From positions 73,689 through 137,688 of the forward strand of contig JAZBOH010000125.1 of NCBI GenBank assembly GCA_036351055.1: a DNA stretch of 64,000 bases, given 5' to 3'. Position 1 is the first letter of the stretch. Each line of letters begins with the position of its first letter. The stretch comes from JABDPF01 sp036351055 (GTDB taxonomy: Bacteria; Pseudomonadota; Gammaproteobacteria; Xanthomonadales; SZUA-36). The notes beneath the pieces are model-generated. The model was not told where the DNA came from. It was given only the letters and a program-made list of their open reading frames with translations, and made no database searches. Below are positions 35,858 through 44,451 of this stretch, piece by piece. A program made the translations under genes and the position numbers.

Positions 35858-37483
35858 ATGAAAATATCAGCTCCCCTGCTCGCATGGCTCCTTGCCATGA
35901 CAACTACGACCCCGGCACTGGCTGAGACCGATACCTTGTTGGAAGCGAGGCTCGAAGCCCACATCACCTTCCTGGCCGACGACTTGTTGCGTGGCCGCCA
36001 GCCCGGTACGGCGGGCTACGACATCGCCGCGGCATACGTGGCCAGCCAGTTCAGGCAGATGGGCCTGCAGGCGGCCGGTGACGAGGGCGGCTATCTGCAG
36101 AACGTCCCCCTGCGCAGCGCCAGGTTGGACGAGGGCAGCGCCCGCATGAGCCTCGAACGCAATGGTGAGGTGAGGGATTTCAGGTTTGTCGACGAGTTTT
36201 ACACGGGTCCGAACAAGGCGCACAGGCAATCGGCGCTTAACGCCGGGATGGTTTTTGCCGGCTACGGAATCCATGCGCCAGCACTGGATTACAGTGACTA
36301 CGAAGGCCTGGACGTCGAAGGGAAAGTCGTGGTGATCTTTCGCGGCATGCCCCTTGATTTTCCCAGCGAGGAAGGCGCTCACTTTTCCAGTGGCCGGGAA
36401 ATTACCTACAACGCCATCGAACGAGGTGCGATTGGACTGGTTTCCGTCTATACGCCACGAGCAGAAAATCGTTTTGCCTGGAAACGTCTGGAATCCATGG
36501 TGGGTACGCCCTCGATGGGTTGGTTGGATGGTGAGGGCGAGGTGTTTCCTGATACCAGCCCCTTGCAAGGCAATGTGATGGTTCATTACTCGGCTGCCGA
36601 TGTGCTGTTCCAGGAGTCGGAATACAGCCTGGAAGACCTGCTCGAACGCGACGAAGCAGGTGAAGCATTGCCCGGGTTTGAACTGCAGGGAACGCTGAGC
36701 CTGGGGCAGTCCAGCAGCCATGAGAATATCAGCAGCAAGAATGTCGTGGCTTACCTGCCGGGCAGTGACCCCCTGTTGAATGGCGAATTCGTGGTCTACA
36801 CGGCGCACCTGGACCACATCGGTGAGCTTCATGGCAACGACCACGATGACGCGATCAACAACGGCGCCCTGGACAATGCCTCGGGCATTTCCGTGATGTT
36901 GGAAACAGCACGCCTGTTCAGCGCCAAGGAGCCGCCGCGCCGTTCCGTTCTGTTCCTGGCGGTGACCGCCGAAGAAAAAGGACTGGTTGGTTCGGGGTAC
37001 TTCGCCCATCACCCGACGGTTCCGGTCGAACGCATGGCGGGCCTGGTCAACCTGGACATGCCGCTGTTACTTTATGACTTCGGTGATGTGATTGCTTTCG
37101 GTGCCGAGCACTCGACGATGGGTGACGTGGTTGAATCAGCAGCGGGTGAATTCGGTGTCAAGCTGACACCCGACCCGTTCCCGGAGCAGAACATCTTTGT
37201 ACGCAGCGACCACTATCGCTTTGTGCAGCAGGGCGTCCCGTCGGTGTTCCTGGTTACCGGAACCACCATGATGGACGGCACAGCAGACGCCCAGGCCATT
37301 TTTGAAGCATTCCTCAAAGACCACTACCACACACCCAGCGACGATCTGGATTTGCCGATCAACTACGGCGCTGCCGCACGCTTCACGCGCATCAATACAC
37401 GTATTGGCGAGATCATCGGCAACCAGCCCGAGCGGCCCATGTGGCGTGAAGGGGACTTTTTCGGCGAGACTTTCAGCCGCTGA
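35858..37483 (+). CDS. Exported M28-family metallopeptidase
   Basis: 541 aa. A signal peptide (MKISAPLLAWLLAMTTTTPALA) is followed by an N-terminal region, a PA-type insert (FAGYGIHAPALDYSDYEGLDVEGKVVVI style), and the catalytic domain. Zinc-site motifs in order are YTAHLDHIG, NNGALDNASGISVMLE, TAEEKGLVGS, NLDMPLL and YHTPSDD. These fit a two-zinc aminopeptidase of the M28 family acting in the periplasm. The ATG at 35858 is chosen to begin the signal peptide. It is convergent with the sulfotransferase gene. Confidence 0.92.
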   Translation: MKISAPLLAWLLAMTTTTPALAETDTLLEARLEAHITFLADDLLRGRQPGTAGYDIAAAYVASQFRQMGLQAAGDEGGYLQNVPLRSARLDEGSARMSLERNGEVRDFRFVDEFYTGPNKAHRQSALNAGMVFAGYGIHAPALDYSDYEGLDVEGKVVVIFRGMPLDFPSEEGAHFSSGREITYNAIERGAIGLVSVYTPRAENRFAWKRLESMVGTPSMGWLDGEGEVFPDTSPLQGNVMVHYSAADVLFQESEYSLEDLLERDEAGEALPGFELQGTLSLGQSSSHENISSKNVVAYLPGSDPLLNGEFVVYTAHLDHIGELHGNDHDDAINNGALDNASGISVMLETARLFSAKEPPRRSVLFLAVTAEEKGLVGSGYFAHHPTVPVERMAGLVNLDMPLLLYDFGDVIAFGAEHSTMGDVVESAAGEFGVKLTPDPFPEQNIFVRSDHYRFVQQGVPSVFLVTGTTMMDGTADAQAIFEAFLKDHYHTPSDDLDLPINYGAAARFTRINTRIGEIIGNQPERPMWREGDFFGETFSR

Positions 37484-37490
37484 GGCCTAT

Positions 37491-38852
37491 TCAGATTTTC
37501 AATATTTCCTTCGCCTTGCGGGTTATTTCCGCGAGCGCCGGGATATGTGGCCTGATAAATTCCTGGTAGTTCAGCCCGCTGCCGACCGACTTGCCGGTGA
37601 TCGGGCTTCGCACCTGGGTGGCGCTGGGGGTCAGCACGGGACGGTCCGACTCGTAGAAGCGGAAGCAGGCCTCCTCCCTCGGCAGGCCGCAATATTCGAG
37701 AATTTCAGCAATTTTCTGGTCCGGGTTGCGGGTGATCGATTCGTAAGAGAGATGCAGCATTTCCCCGGGGTATAACTGTTCCCAGTGGCGCATCAGCGTG
37801 AGGTAGCCCTGCCAGTAGTAAATGATGCCCTGGATGCTGTAGCTGAACTCGTTACCGCGGTTGAAGTACTGTTTGTACACGCCCATCGTGTTGTCCAGGG
37901 TGTCGCGCACGACATTGATGATCTTTGCCTGGGGGAAGATGGCCTTGATCAGGCCGATATGCAGGAAATTGGTCGGGTTTTTATCGATGAAAAAAGGCTT
38001 GTTTTCACGCCGGTACGGCACCACTGACTCCAGGTAACGCGCGGCGAAGTTGGACTGCTGTTCCGGCGTGAACCGCTCCAGCGCCCAGCCGTAACCACCG
38101 GCCTCCTCGAGGCCAAGTCCGAGGCGCTCCAGGTAAGGCAATTCGTCCGTGGACTCGACTTCCGAATGGCTGGCAAGCACCTGCTCGACCAGCGTGGTCC
38201 CGGAACGCGGCAGGCCGATGACAAAAACCGGTGTCGGCCCCTGGTAGTCCACTGGCGGTGCTGCAGTTTTTACCTCACTGACCAATGATTGAACCAGTTT
38301 GAAAAACTGATCCGCTTTGAATGGCCGATGCTCCGAGACGATCAGGTTGGCTTCACTCAAGGCCATGAAGGCGTCTTCATAGCGGCCCTGCTGCTCACGC
38401 GCGGCGCCGAGCGCAAACAGCATCAGTGCGCGGTAGCCGGGTTTGGCCTCGGTTACCTGGGCGCGGCCCTGGATCAGCACGGTTTCCTGTCCGCCGAATC
38501 GGTAGTCCTTGAGGTCGGCCAGGCTCCAGTAAGCGATCGACGCGCTGACGTCGTCGAAGCCGGCTGCAACCCGCTTGTAGGCCTTGGCCGCTTCACGGCT
38601 GCGGCCAAGCGCCTTGAGCGCATGGCCGAGATTGATGTCCAGCATCGGCTCGGCCAGGCCGGCCTCGGCGCACTCCAGAAACAGTTCTTCAGCCTTGCCA
38701 GGGTCACCGGTCTTGATGTGCTTGAGCGCAAGCTGGTAGCGGAACTCGGGCTTGTCCGGGTAGGCCGCGACCAGCTGTTCCAGGATCGTGAGGGCGTCGA
38801 AATGCGCTTCCGCTTCCTCGGCCTGTTTGAGTTGTTGCTGCAGGTTTGTCAT
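37491..38852 (-). CDS. TPR-containing sulfotransferase
   Basis: 453 aa. The N-terminal half (about residues 1-190) has TPR-like helical repeats, for example EEAEAHFDALTILEQLVAAYP and GDPGKAEELFLECAEAGLAEP. The C-terminal half is a sulfotransferase domain with the PAPS 5'-phosphate loop VIGLPRSGTTLVEQVLASH and the 3'-phosphate region INVVRDTLDNTMGVYKQYF. The family is common in marine bacteria and resembles tyrosylprotein sulfotransferases. The acceptor is unknown. Confidence 0.9.
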   Translation of the reverse strand: MTNLQQQLKQAEEAEAHFDALTILEQLVAAYPDKPEFRYQLALKHIKTGDPGKAEELFLECAEAGLAEPMLDINLGHALKALGRSREAAKAYKRVAAGFDDVSASIAYWSLADLKDYRFGGQETVLIQGRAQVTEAKPGYRALMLFALGAAREQQGRYEDAFMALSEANLIVSEHRPFKADQFFKLVQSLVSEVKTAAPPVDYQGPTPVFVIGLPRSGTTLVEQVLASHSEVESTDELPYLERLGLGLEEAGGYGWALERFTPEQQSNFAARYLESVVPYRRENKPFFIDKNPTNFLHIGLIKAIFPQAKIINVVRDTLDNTMGVYKQYFNRGNEFSYSIQGIIYYWQGYLTLMRHWEQLYPGEMLHLSYESITRNPDQKIAEILEYCGLPREEACFRFYESDRPVLTPSATQVRSPITGKSVGSGLNYQEFIRPHIPALAEITRKAKEILKI

Positions 38853-38911
38853 CTTTTCTATTCCGTGGTTTCCAGCTGCCTGGCCGGTCGGCTGTGCATT
38901 TTAGCCGATAT

Positions 38912-38953
38912 AAAAAATCGGGGCCCGATACCTGATCAACTCGGTATCCGGCC
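38912..38953 (-). terminator. Intrinsic terminator after rquA
   Basis: On the minus strand the arms GGCCGGATACC and GGTATCGGGCC pair over 11 positions with one mismatch around a 10-base loop, then CCGATTTTTT follows. It lies about 29 bases after the rquA stop. The arm sequence GGCCGGATAC resembles the core of the composite repeats at 51-56 kb; that may be chance. Confidence 0.8.
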
Positions 38954-38981
38954 TCGATATTTTTGCCGCGGAATTTTTGTT

Positions 38982-39737
38982 TCAGCTCTCGCGCGTTGCG
39001 ACGACTTTCTGGAACAGCTCACCAAAAATGGTTTCGCCACGCCAGCTGAAGCGGTCGGCAGCCGCCGCGTAGTCCCGGATCTTGTTGCGCCACAGGCCCT
39101 TGGCGAAAGGTTCCAGCGTATCGAACACGATGCTGGTGATCAGTTTCAGCGGGTGCCACCATTTCGGCTTGGCGTAGTCGACAAATACGACTTTGCCGCC
39201 GATCTCGACCTGGGTCAGCAAGTGGTTGACGACCTGGTGTTTCACCTCTTCCGGCACCTCGTGCAACAGGAAATAGCATACGACGACGTCATAAGGGCCT
39301 TTTTCCCACTGCAGGCAGTTGGCGTGGTGCGCATAGGCCCAGGAGTAGGGTTCGAGTTTCCGCGTGGTGCTGTCAACCTGCACGCGGGCAACGTCGATGA
39401 TATCCACGTGGCCCTCGCTGCCGACGTGGCGGGCCAGGTTGGGACCGAAACTGCCATAAACAGACGCTGGCTGCATCACGCTCTGGCCAGGCTCGATTTC
39501 TGCAAAAGCCAGCTTCTGCAGTTTGATATGCTGCTGCCACAAGATGGTTCGCACCACGATTTCACGGTCCAGCCACTTCACGTTACGCGGATTGATATAG
39601 GCCCAGTAGTAGGTGTCCTGCAGGTAGGCGGGGATTTCAGGCACGCTGTCCGCCACGGGTCCAGGCGCCCTGTTTTCAGGTACGCCGATTTCGTCGGCGG
39701 TTGTCGTATAAGCATTGGATCGGGTGAAATCGTCCAT
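38982..39737 (-). CDS. rquA: RquA-like methyltransferase-fold protein, rhodoquinone biosynthesis
   Basis: 251 aa. RquA converts ubiquinone to rhodoquinone, the low-potential quinone used with fumarate reductase. Recognisable are PAYLQDTYYWAYINPRNVKW, SVYGSFGPNLARHVG in place of the usual GxGxG SAM motif, VDIIDVARVQV, CYFLLHEVPEEVKHQ, and KVVFVDYAKPKWWHPL. The altered motif I is typical of RquA, which is not a normal methyltransferase. It lies downstream of ubiD in the low-oxygen quinone cluster, with its own FNR-like site. Other quinone methyltransferase homologues remain possible. Confidence 0.78.
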   Translation of the reverse strand: MDDFTRSNAYTTTADEIGVPENRAPGPVADSVPEIPAYLQDTYYWAYINPRNVKWLDREIVVRTILWQQHIKLQKLAFAEIEPGQSVMQPASVYGSFGPNLARHVGSEGHVDIIDVARVQVDSTTRKLEPYSWAYAHHANCLQWEKGPYDVVVCYFLLHEVPEEVKHQVVNHLLTQVEIGGKVVFVDYAKPKWWHPLKLITSIVFDTLEPFAKGLWRNKIRDYAAAADRFSWRGETIFGELFQKVVATRES

Positions 39738-39818
39738 CTTTATTCCTTTCTTCGCGCCATCAGTACGCGCCTGTTTTCTCGTTGCAGCGGACTCTATCTG
39801 GCTGCTGCCCGGCCAACA

Positions 39819-39832
39819 ATGACCTGAATCAA
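39819..39832 (-). promoter_or_regulatory. FNR-like site upstream of rquA
   Basis: On the minus strand TTGATTCAGGTCAT matches 8 of 10 conserved positions of TTGAT-N4-ATCAA. A -10-like TAGAGT (39791-39796) puts the likely transcription start near 39784, which places the centre of the site at about -41.5, the class II activator position. Confidence 0.5.
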
Positions 39833-39853
39833 AGGTGTAAGTTCAGTCGGGTC

Positions 39854-41368
39854 TTACAGCCCGATCAGTTGCACCAGCTGTTCCACCCGTTTGCGCGTGG
39901 CTTTATCCAGGGAGGCGGGCTTGCCCCAGTCCCGGTTAGTTTCCGGGGGAACCTTGTTCGTTGCGTCGATACCCATCTTGCCGCCGAGCCCGGGAGCCGG
40001 GCTGGCGAAGTCGAGGTAGTCGATCGGCGTGTTCTCCACCAGCAGGGTGTCCCGCACGGGGTCGGCCCGCGTCGAGATCGCCCAGATCACGTCTTCCCAG
40101 TTGCGGATGTCGATATCGTCGTCGGTGACGATGACCGTCTTGGTATAGGTGAACTGCCGCAGCCAGGACCAGATGCCGAACATGATGCGGCGGGCATGGC
40201 CGGGATACTGTTTTCGGATGCTGACGATAGCCACCCGGTAGGAGCAGGCCTCCGGCGGCAGGTAAAAATCGGTGATCTCGGGGAATTGCTCCTGCAGCAA
40301 GGGAATGAACATTTCGTTCAGGGCGGCCGCCATCACCGAGGGCTCGTCCTCGCCGGGTTTGCCCAGGTAGGTGGTCAGGTAAGCGGCATTGTCGCGTTGG
40401 CTGACCCGTTCCACGGTAAACACCGGGAACTCGGCCTGCGCGTTGTAATAACCGGTATGGTCCGCAAAGGGGCCTTCAGTGGCCGTTTCTTCCGGGTAAA
40501 TATGACCCTCGAGCACGATCTCGGCGCCGCAGGGGACCGGCAGGCCGGTGAGCGGCGAGTCCACCACGCGACTGCGGCGTCCGCGCAGGAGGCCGGCGAA
40601 CTGGTACTCGGAAAGCGTATCCGGCACGGGCGTGACCGCGGCCAGCAGCGTGGCCGGGTCGGCGCCGATCACCACCGAAACCGGGTAGGGTTTGCCCGGA
40701 TTGGCGTGCTGGAACTCATGGAAGTCCTGCGCACCCCCGCGGTGCGCCAGCCAGCGCATGATCAGCTTGTTGCGTGCAATCAGCTGCAGACGGTAAATGG
40801 CAAGGTTGACCCGAGGCTTGTTCGGGCCACGCGTGATGACCAGGCCCCAGGTGATCAAGGGGGCCGCGTCGTCCGGCCAGCAGGTCGAGACCGGCAGTTT
40901 TTCCAGGTCGACATCCGGACCCTCGACCCGGTTGTTCTGCCACGGCGCTTCGCTCTTGAGCACCGGTGTGACGTGGGCCAGGCGGGCAAAGCCGGGTACG
41001 GAATCGACGGCCTGGCCGATATTGCCGGGCAGTTCCGGGCTTTTCAGGAAGGCAAACTGTTTGCCCAGTGCGCGCAGTTCTTCCCTCGACGTCAACTCCA
41101 GCGCCATCAGCACGCGTTTTTCGTGGCCGAACAGATTGCCCACAACGGGCATGTCGTGGCCCCGAACCTTTTCGAACGCCAGCGCCGGGCCGTCATTGAC
41201 CAGGCTGTAGTGGCAAAGCCCGGTCATTTCGAGCTTCGGCGAAACCGCTTCTCTGATGGTTTTCAGCTGCCCGGCCTTTTTCAGCGCATCGGTGAACCCG
41301 CCGAGGTCTGTCCAGGCCTTGCGATTGACCTGCCGCTGGTGATGGTCAAGCAGCGTTCGGATGCTCAT
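39854..41368 (-). CDS. ubiD: UbiD-family 4-hydroxy-3-polyprenylbenzoate decarboxylase
   Basis: 504 aa. UbiD uses prenylated FMN to decarboxylate the ubiquinone precursor. The sequence shows ITWGLVITRGPNKPRVNLAIYRLQ, the conserved EGPFADHTGYY (with the catalytic acidic residues) and KTVIVTDDDIDIRNWEDVIWA. The start lies inside the end of ubiV (23-base overlap), so ubiU-ubiV-ubiD form one translationally coupled operon. No ubiX is in the window, although UbiD needs prenylated FMN. Reading continues to the normal C-terminus. Confidence 0.93.
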   Translation of the reverse strand: MSIRTLLDHHQRQVNRKAWTDLGGFTDALKKAGQLKTIREAVSPKLEMTGLCHYSLVNDGPALAFEKVRGHDMPVVGNLFGHEKRVLMALELTSREELRALGKQFAFLKSPELPGNIGQAVDSVPGFARLAHVTPVLKSEAPWQNNRVEGPDVDLEKLPVSTCWPDDAAPLITWGLVITRGPNKPRVNLAIYRLQLIARNKLIMRWLAHRGGAQDFHEFQHANPGKPYPVSVVIGADPATLLAAVTPVPDTLSEYQFAGLLRGRRSRVVDSPLTGLPVPCGAEIVLEGHIYPEETATEGPFADHTGYYNAQAEFPVFTVERVSQRDNAAYLTTYLGKPGEDEPSVMAAALNEMFIPLLQEQFPEITDFYLPPEACSYRVAIVSIRKQYPGHARRIMFGIWSWLRQFTYTKTVIVTDDDIDIRNWEDVIWAISTRADPVRDTLLVENTPIDYLDFASPAPGLGGKMGIDATNKVPPETNRDWGKPASLDKATRKRVEQLVQLIGL

Positions 41369-42245
41369 GGTCCATTCCCGCGGAGTTCAGCAGGTAACCG
41401 TTGCAGGCCCCATCGGGCAGCAAGGACATCAGTTGCTCATGCAGTTCCGCCGGCGCTTTTCCCCGGCGCGCCGCATCGAACAGGTCGATGATTTCCATGG
41501 CCCCTTGTGACTGTGGGCTGATACGCAGCACATCCACCGCCAGCGTTTCGAGTTCGGCGTAGTGGTCAAGTACCTGGTGGGTGAGGGCGGATTGGGTCTG
41601 GATACCGTTCAATACGAGAAAATCCTGGTCTTCACGGGTTCTCAGCATGCGCCCATCGGGGTAGTCGATGCACTTGAACCGGCAATCGTCCTTGGGCAGG
41701 TTTTCCGAGCGTGCCGTGTAGCAACGGGCGGAGTAGGCCAGCGGCAGCCGGCCCAGCGCAAAGACCTCGGTTTCAATGCCGTCGGGCCGGCGTTGCTGCA
41801 GTTCGGCCAGGGCATCAAGTCCCAGTTCCACCGGCAGTGTCCAGCGCTTCAATCCCAACCCGGTCAGGAGAGAGAGGCTCCGGTGATTGTAGATATTCAC
41901 GCTGGGACCGGTAGCAAATTGCCTGCCGGCGGAACTGAGATACTGGATGGCCGAGAAATCGTTCGCCTCGACCATGAATTCTTCGTTTTCGCACAGCCGT
42001 TTGACGGCGGATGCCTCGGAGGCCGCCTCGATCAGGGTCAGCGTCGAGAGCAGGACTTCCTTGCCGGCCTGCCTGAGTTCGCGGCCAATCGCGAACCAGT
42101 CCTCCGGCTTGATCAGCCTGCGCTTGGAACAGATCACCTCGCCCAGGTAGACGATGTCCGCCGGGCTGTCCGCTGCGGCCTGGTAGAAATCAAGAACCTG
42201 GTCGCGCTCCCAGAAACAGAGGATGGGGCCAATGGAGAGTTTCAT
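41346..42245 (-). CDS. ubiV: UbiV, O2-independent ubiquinone hydroxylation
   Basis: 299 aa, U32-peptidase-like fold. UbiV works with UbiU to hydroxylate ubiquinone precursors without oxygen, using prephenate as donor in E. coli. The four cluster cysteines are present at C39, C175, C188 and C192 (EVICSKRR, SARCYTARS, DDCRFKC), the same pattern as E. coli C39/C180/C193/C197. The ATG at 42245 has AGAGGG 5 bases upstream; a GTG at 42251 is less likely. Confidence 0.95.
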   Translation of the reverse strand: MKLSIGPILCFWERDQVLDFYQAAADSPADIVYLGEVICSKRRLIKPEDWFAIGRELRQAGKEVLLSTLTLIEAASEASAVKRLCENEEFMVEANDFSAIQYLSSAGRQFATGPSVNIYNHRSLSLLTGLGLKRWTLPVELGLDALAELQQRRPDGIETEVFALGRLPLAYSARCYTARSENLPKDDCRFKCIDYPDGRMLRTREDQDFLVLNGIQTQSALTHQVLDHYAELETLAVDVLRISPQSQGAMEIIDLFDAARRGKAPAELHEQLMSLLPDGACNGYLLNSAGMDHEHPNAA

Positions 42246-42255
42246 TCTCACCCTC

Positions 42256-43254
42256 TCACTGCCACGGCCGGTGGTAGGCGCCCAGGGTAGTCTGTGAGCC
42301 TTCCGACACGGCGCCGAGTTTCTGCATCCACGGGCCCATCGGCTCGTAGTTCTCCGGATCGCGCAGGCAGGCGTCGATTGCTGCGCGCATCACAGCCGTG
42401 ACCTGTGCCACATAGGCCGGACTGCGTTGGCGCCCCTCGACCTTGATCGCGCTGACACCGATCTCTTTCAGTTTTGGCAATATGGCCAGCGTATTCAGAC
42501 TGGTTGGCTCTTCCAGGGCATAAAACGTGTGGTCGCCTACCTGGAAACGGCCTTTGCACAGGGTTGGATAACCGGCTTTTTCGTCTTTTCCGAAGTGGTC
42601 GATCAAGACACCGTTGAGACGGGTATTGGTGCCGCCGTCTTCGGTTTCCTCCCAGCGCACATGGGAAGCGGGTGAGCAGGCGCCGTAGGTATTGGGCGAA
42701 CGGCCCGTGGCGTAGCTGGACAGCAGGCAGCGGCCCTCGACCATGACGCACAGGCTGCCAAATCCGAAAGTCTCCACCGGCACGGGAGATTCCTTGATCA
42801 CCTGGGCCACCTGGTTGACCGACAGTACGCGCGGAAGCACCACGCGCCTGATGCCAAAGTGATCATGGAAAAACCGGATGCCGGCCGCCGTGGTCACGGA
42901 CCCCTGCACGGACAGGTGCAGGCGCAGGTCCGGCCGGCGTTTGGCCGCGTAGTCCATCACGCCCATGTCGGCCAGGATCAGTGCATTGACGCCATAATCC
43001 GCCGCCTGGTCCACGGCCGCCTGCCAGCGCTCGAAGCTGCCCGCCTGCGGGTAGGTGTTGATTGCCACGAAGATCTTCCGACCGCGGGACTGGGCGTATT
43101 CAACGGCCTTCGTGAAGGTGCGTTCGGTAAAGTTCAGCCCGGCAAAATGCCTGGCATTGGTATCGTCCTTGAAGCCTACGTACACCGAGTCGGCGCCGTT
43201 ATCGACAGCCGCCTTCAACGAGGGCAGGTTACCTGCGGGACAGACCAATTCCAT
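42256..43254 (-). CDS. ubiU: UbiU, O2-independent ubiquinone hydroxylation
   Basis: 332 aa, U32-peptidase-like. It begins MELVCPAGNLPSLKAAVDNGA, typical of UbiU. The [4Fe-4S] ligands are at C169, C176, C193 and C233, almost identical to E. coli (169/176/193/232). It forms a heterodimer with UbiV. It is the first gene of the ubiUVD operon; the ribosome site is weak. A perfect FNR box lies at about -40.5 of its likely promoter. Confidence 0.96.
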   Translation of the reverse strand: MELVCPAGNLPSLKAAVDNGADSVYVGFKDDTNARHFAGLNFTERTFTKAVEYAQSRGRKIFVAINTYPQAGSFERWQAAVDQAADYGVNALILADMGVMDYAAKRRPDLRLHLSVQGSVTTAAGIRFFHDHFGIRRVVLPRVLSVNQVAQVIKESPVPVETFGFGSLCVMVEGRCLLSSYATGRSPNTYGACSPASHVRWEETEDGGTNTRLNGVLIDHFGKDEKAGYPTLCKGRFQVGDHTFYALEEPTSLNTLAILPKLKEIGVSAIKVEGRQRSPAYVAQVTAVMRAAIDACLRDPENYEPMGPWMQKLGAVSEGSQTTLGAYHRPWQ

Positions 43255-43283
43255 GTTGATTACCGTTACGACACAAGCACCCC

Positions 43284-43324
43284 ATTCTAGGGGTGTAATC
43301 CGGGGGCATATTGATCCGCATCAA
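43284..43324 (-). promoter_or_regulatory. FNR-dependent promoter of ubiUVD
   Basis: TTGATCCGCATCAA (43311-43324) is a perfect TTGAT-N4-ATCAA FNR box. On the minus strand a -10 hexamer TAGAAT lies at 43284-43289, predicting a start near 43277 and putting the FNR centre at about -40.5. This is the classic class II activation geometry and implies induction when oxygen is low. Confidence 0.85.
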
Positions 43325-43383
43325 AGTTTATACCATCGCCGCTCCGAAATGGGCCTCGCCCTGCGCTTCGTACAGGACCCATC

Positions 43384-43424
43384 TTGACCCGGGTCAAATC
43401 CTGAAAAACGCCACAATCTATACT
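43384..43424 (+). promoter_or_regulatory. FNR-dependent promoter of ubiT
   Basis: TTGACCCGGGTCAA (43384-43397) is a symmetric FNR/Anr-type site differing from consensus by one base in each half. A -10 hexamer TATACT lies at 43419-43424, predicting a start near 43431 and the site centre at about -40.5. It mirrors the ubiU promoter on the other strand. Confidence 0.78.
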
Positions 43425-43449
43425 GGCTGCCTGAAACCGGAGTTTTATC

Positions 43450-43950
43450 ATGTTGCCTATCCCCGACGTATTGCGCACCGCTGCCCACCATGCGATCGGC
43501 CTGCCGGGACGGCTCGTGCCCTACGCGGCACAGAAACCGGTGCTGCATATCGCGCTGAACCGGGCGTTCAAGGAACCGCTGGAAACAGGGGAGCTGGAAT
43601 TCCTGGATGGCAGCCTGATCCGCATCCGGATTACCGACGCCAACGTGGACTGGCTGATCGAAGCGGCTGCGCAGGGCTTTGTACCGGTCGATCGGGACAG
43701 GGAGGAGGATGTTTGCATCAGCGGTGAGTTGCTTGATTTTACTTTGCTGGCCACGCGCCAGGTCGACCACGACACCCTGTTTTTCCAGCGCCGCATCCGC
43801 ATCGAGGGCGATACCGAACTGGGCCTGGGTCTCAAGAACACCATGGACAGCATGGACTGGGACGACCTGCCGCCACCGCTCAGGATGTTCCTTCGGGGCC
43901 TGGGTATGGTGATTGAAAAACTTTCGTTTCTTAAGCCGGCGGCCATTTAA
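43450..43950 (+). CDS. ubiT: UbiT, SCP2-domain ubiquinone biosynthesis accessory factor
   Basis: 166 aa. UbiT carries an SCP2 lipid-binding domain and holds quinone intermediates for the O2-independent pathway. Seen are PVLHIALNRAFKEPLETGELEFLDG, the SCP2-like ISGELLDFTLLATRQVDHDTLFFQRRIRIEGDTELGL region split across the middle, and a C-terminal hydrophobic tail. GGAG lies 7 bases before the ATG. It is divergent from ubiU and shares the FNR control region. Confidence 0.95.
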   Translation: MLPIPDVLRTAAHHAIGLPGRLVPYAAQKPVLHIALNRAFKEPLETGELEFLDGSLIRIRITDANVDWLIEAAAQGFVPVDRDREEDVCISGELLDFTLLATRQVDHDTLFFQRRIRIEGDTELGLGLKNTMDSMDWDDLPPPLRMFLRGLGMVIEKLSFLKPAAI

Positions 43951-43971
43951 GCACGAGTTGCCGAAAGAATT

Positions 43972-44439
43972 TTACTGGCGTATTTCTGCAAAGCCTGCGT
44001 TTACAAGGCTGGCGAGGTCGCCCGGCTTCAACTCGATATCCATGCCTCTTTTTCCGGCACTGACAAACACAGTATCAAAATGGCTGGCCGAGGCATCGAT
44101 AACGGTTTTGAGCCGTCTTTTCTGGCCGAGCGGGCTGACCCCACCCAGCACGTAACCCGTTGTGCGCTCGACATCCGGCGGACTGGCCATAACGGCTTTC
44201 TTGGCGCCACAGGCCTTTGCGATGCGTTTCAGGCTGAGCATCGATGAAACCGCAACGATGCCAACCGCCATTTGACCACTGTCCAGCTTGACGACCAGGG
44301 TCTTGAAAACCCGTTCCGGCTCGATGCCCAGCTTTTCAGCCGCCTCCAGACCAAACGATTCGCTCGATGCATCGTGCTGGTATTCGTGGACCGAGTGCTC
44401 GGTCCTGGTCTTGCGCAACAGGTTGATGGCTGGTGTCAT
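43972..44439 (-). CDS. ybaK: YbaK/EbsC-family Cys-tRNA(Pro) deacylase
   Basis: 155 aa, the usual YbaK length. It removes cysteine wrongly charged onto tRNA-Pro. The motifs VFKTLVVKLDS (with the catalytic Lys), GYVLGGVSPLGQKRRLKTVID and FVSAGKRGMDIELKPGDL match E. coli YbaK closely. It is convergent with ubiT, 21 bases apart, and begins a short minus-strand run with the GST gene. Confidence 0.94.
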   Translation of the reverse strand: MTPAINLLRKTRTEHSVHEYQHDASSESFGLEAAEKLGIEPERVFKTLVVKLDSGQMAVGIVAVSSMLSLKRIAKACGAKKAVMASPPDVERTTGYVLGGVSPLGQKRRLKTVIDASASHFDTVFVSAGKRGMDIELKPGDLASLVNAGFAEIRQ

Positions 44440-44451
44440 GGCGTCGCGCTG

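Noticed and set aside
38912..38953. Fifth member of the GGGGCCGGATAC repeat family
   Set aside because: One arm contains GGCCGGATAC, but units a and b are absent and it is better explained as the rquA terminator.
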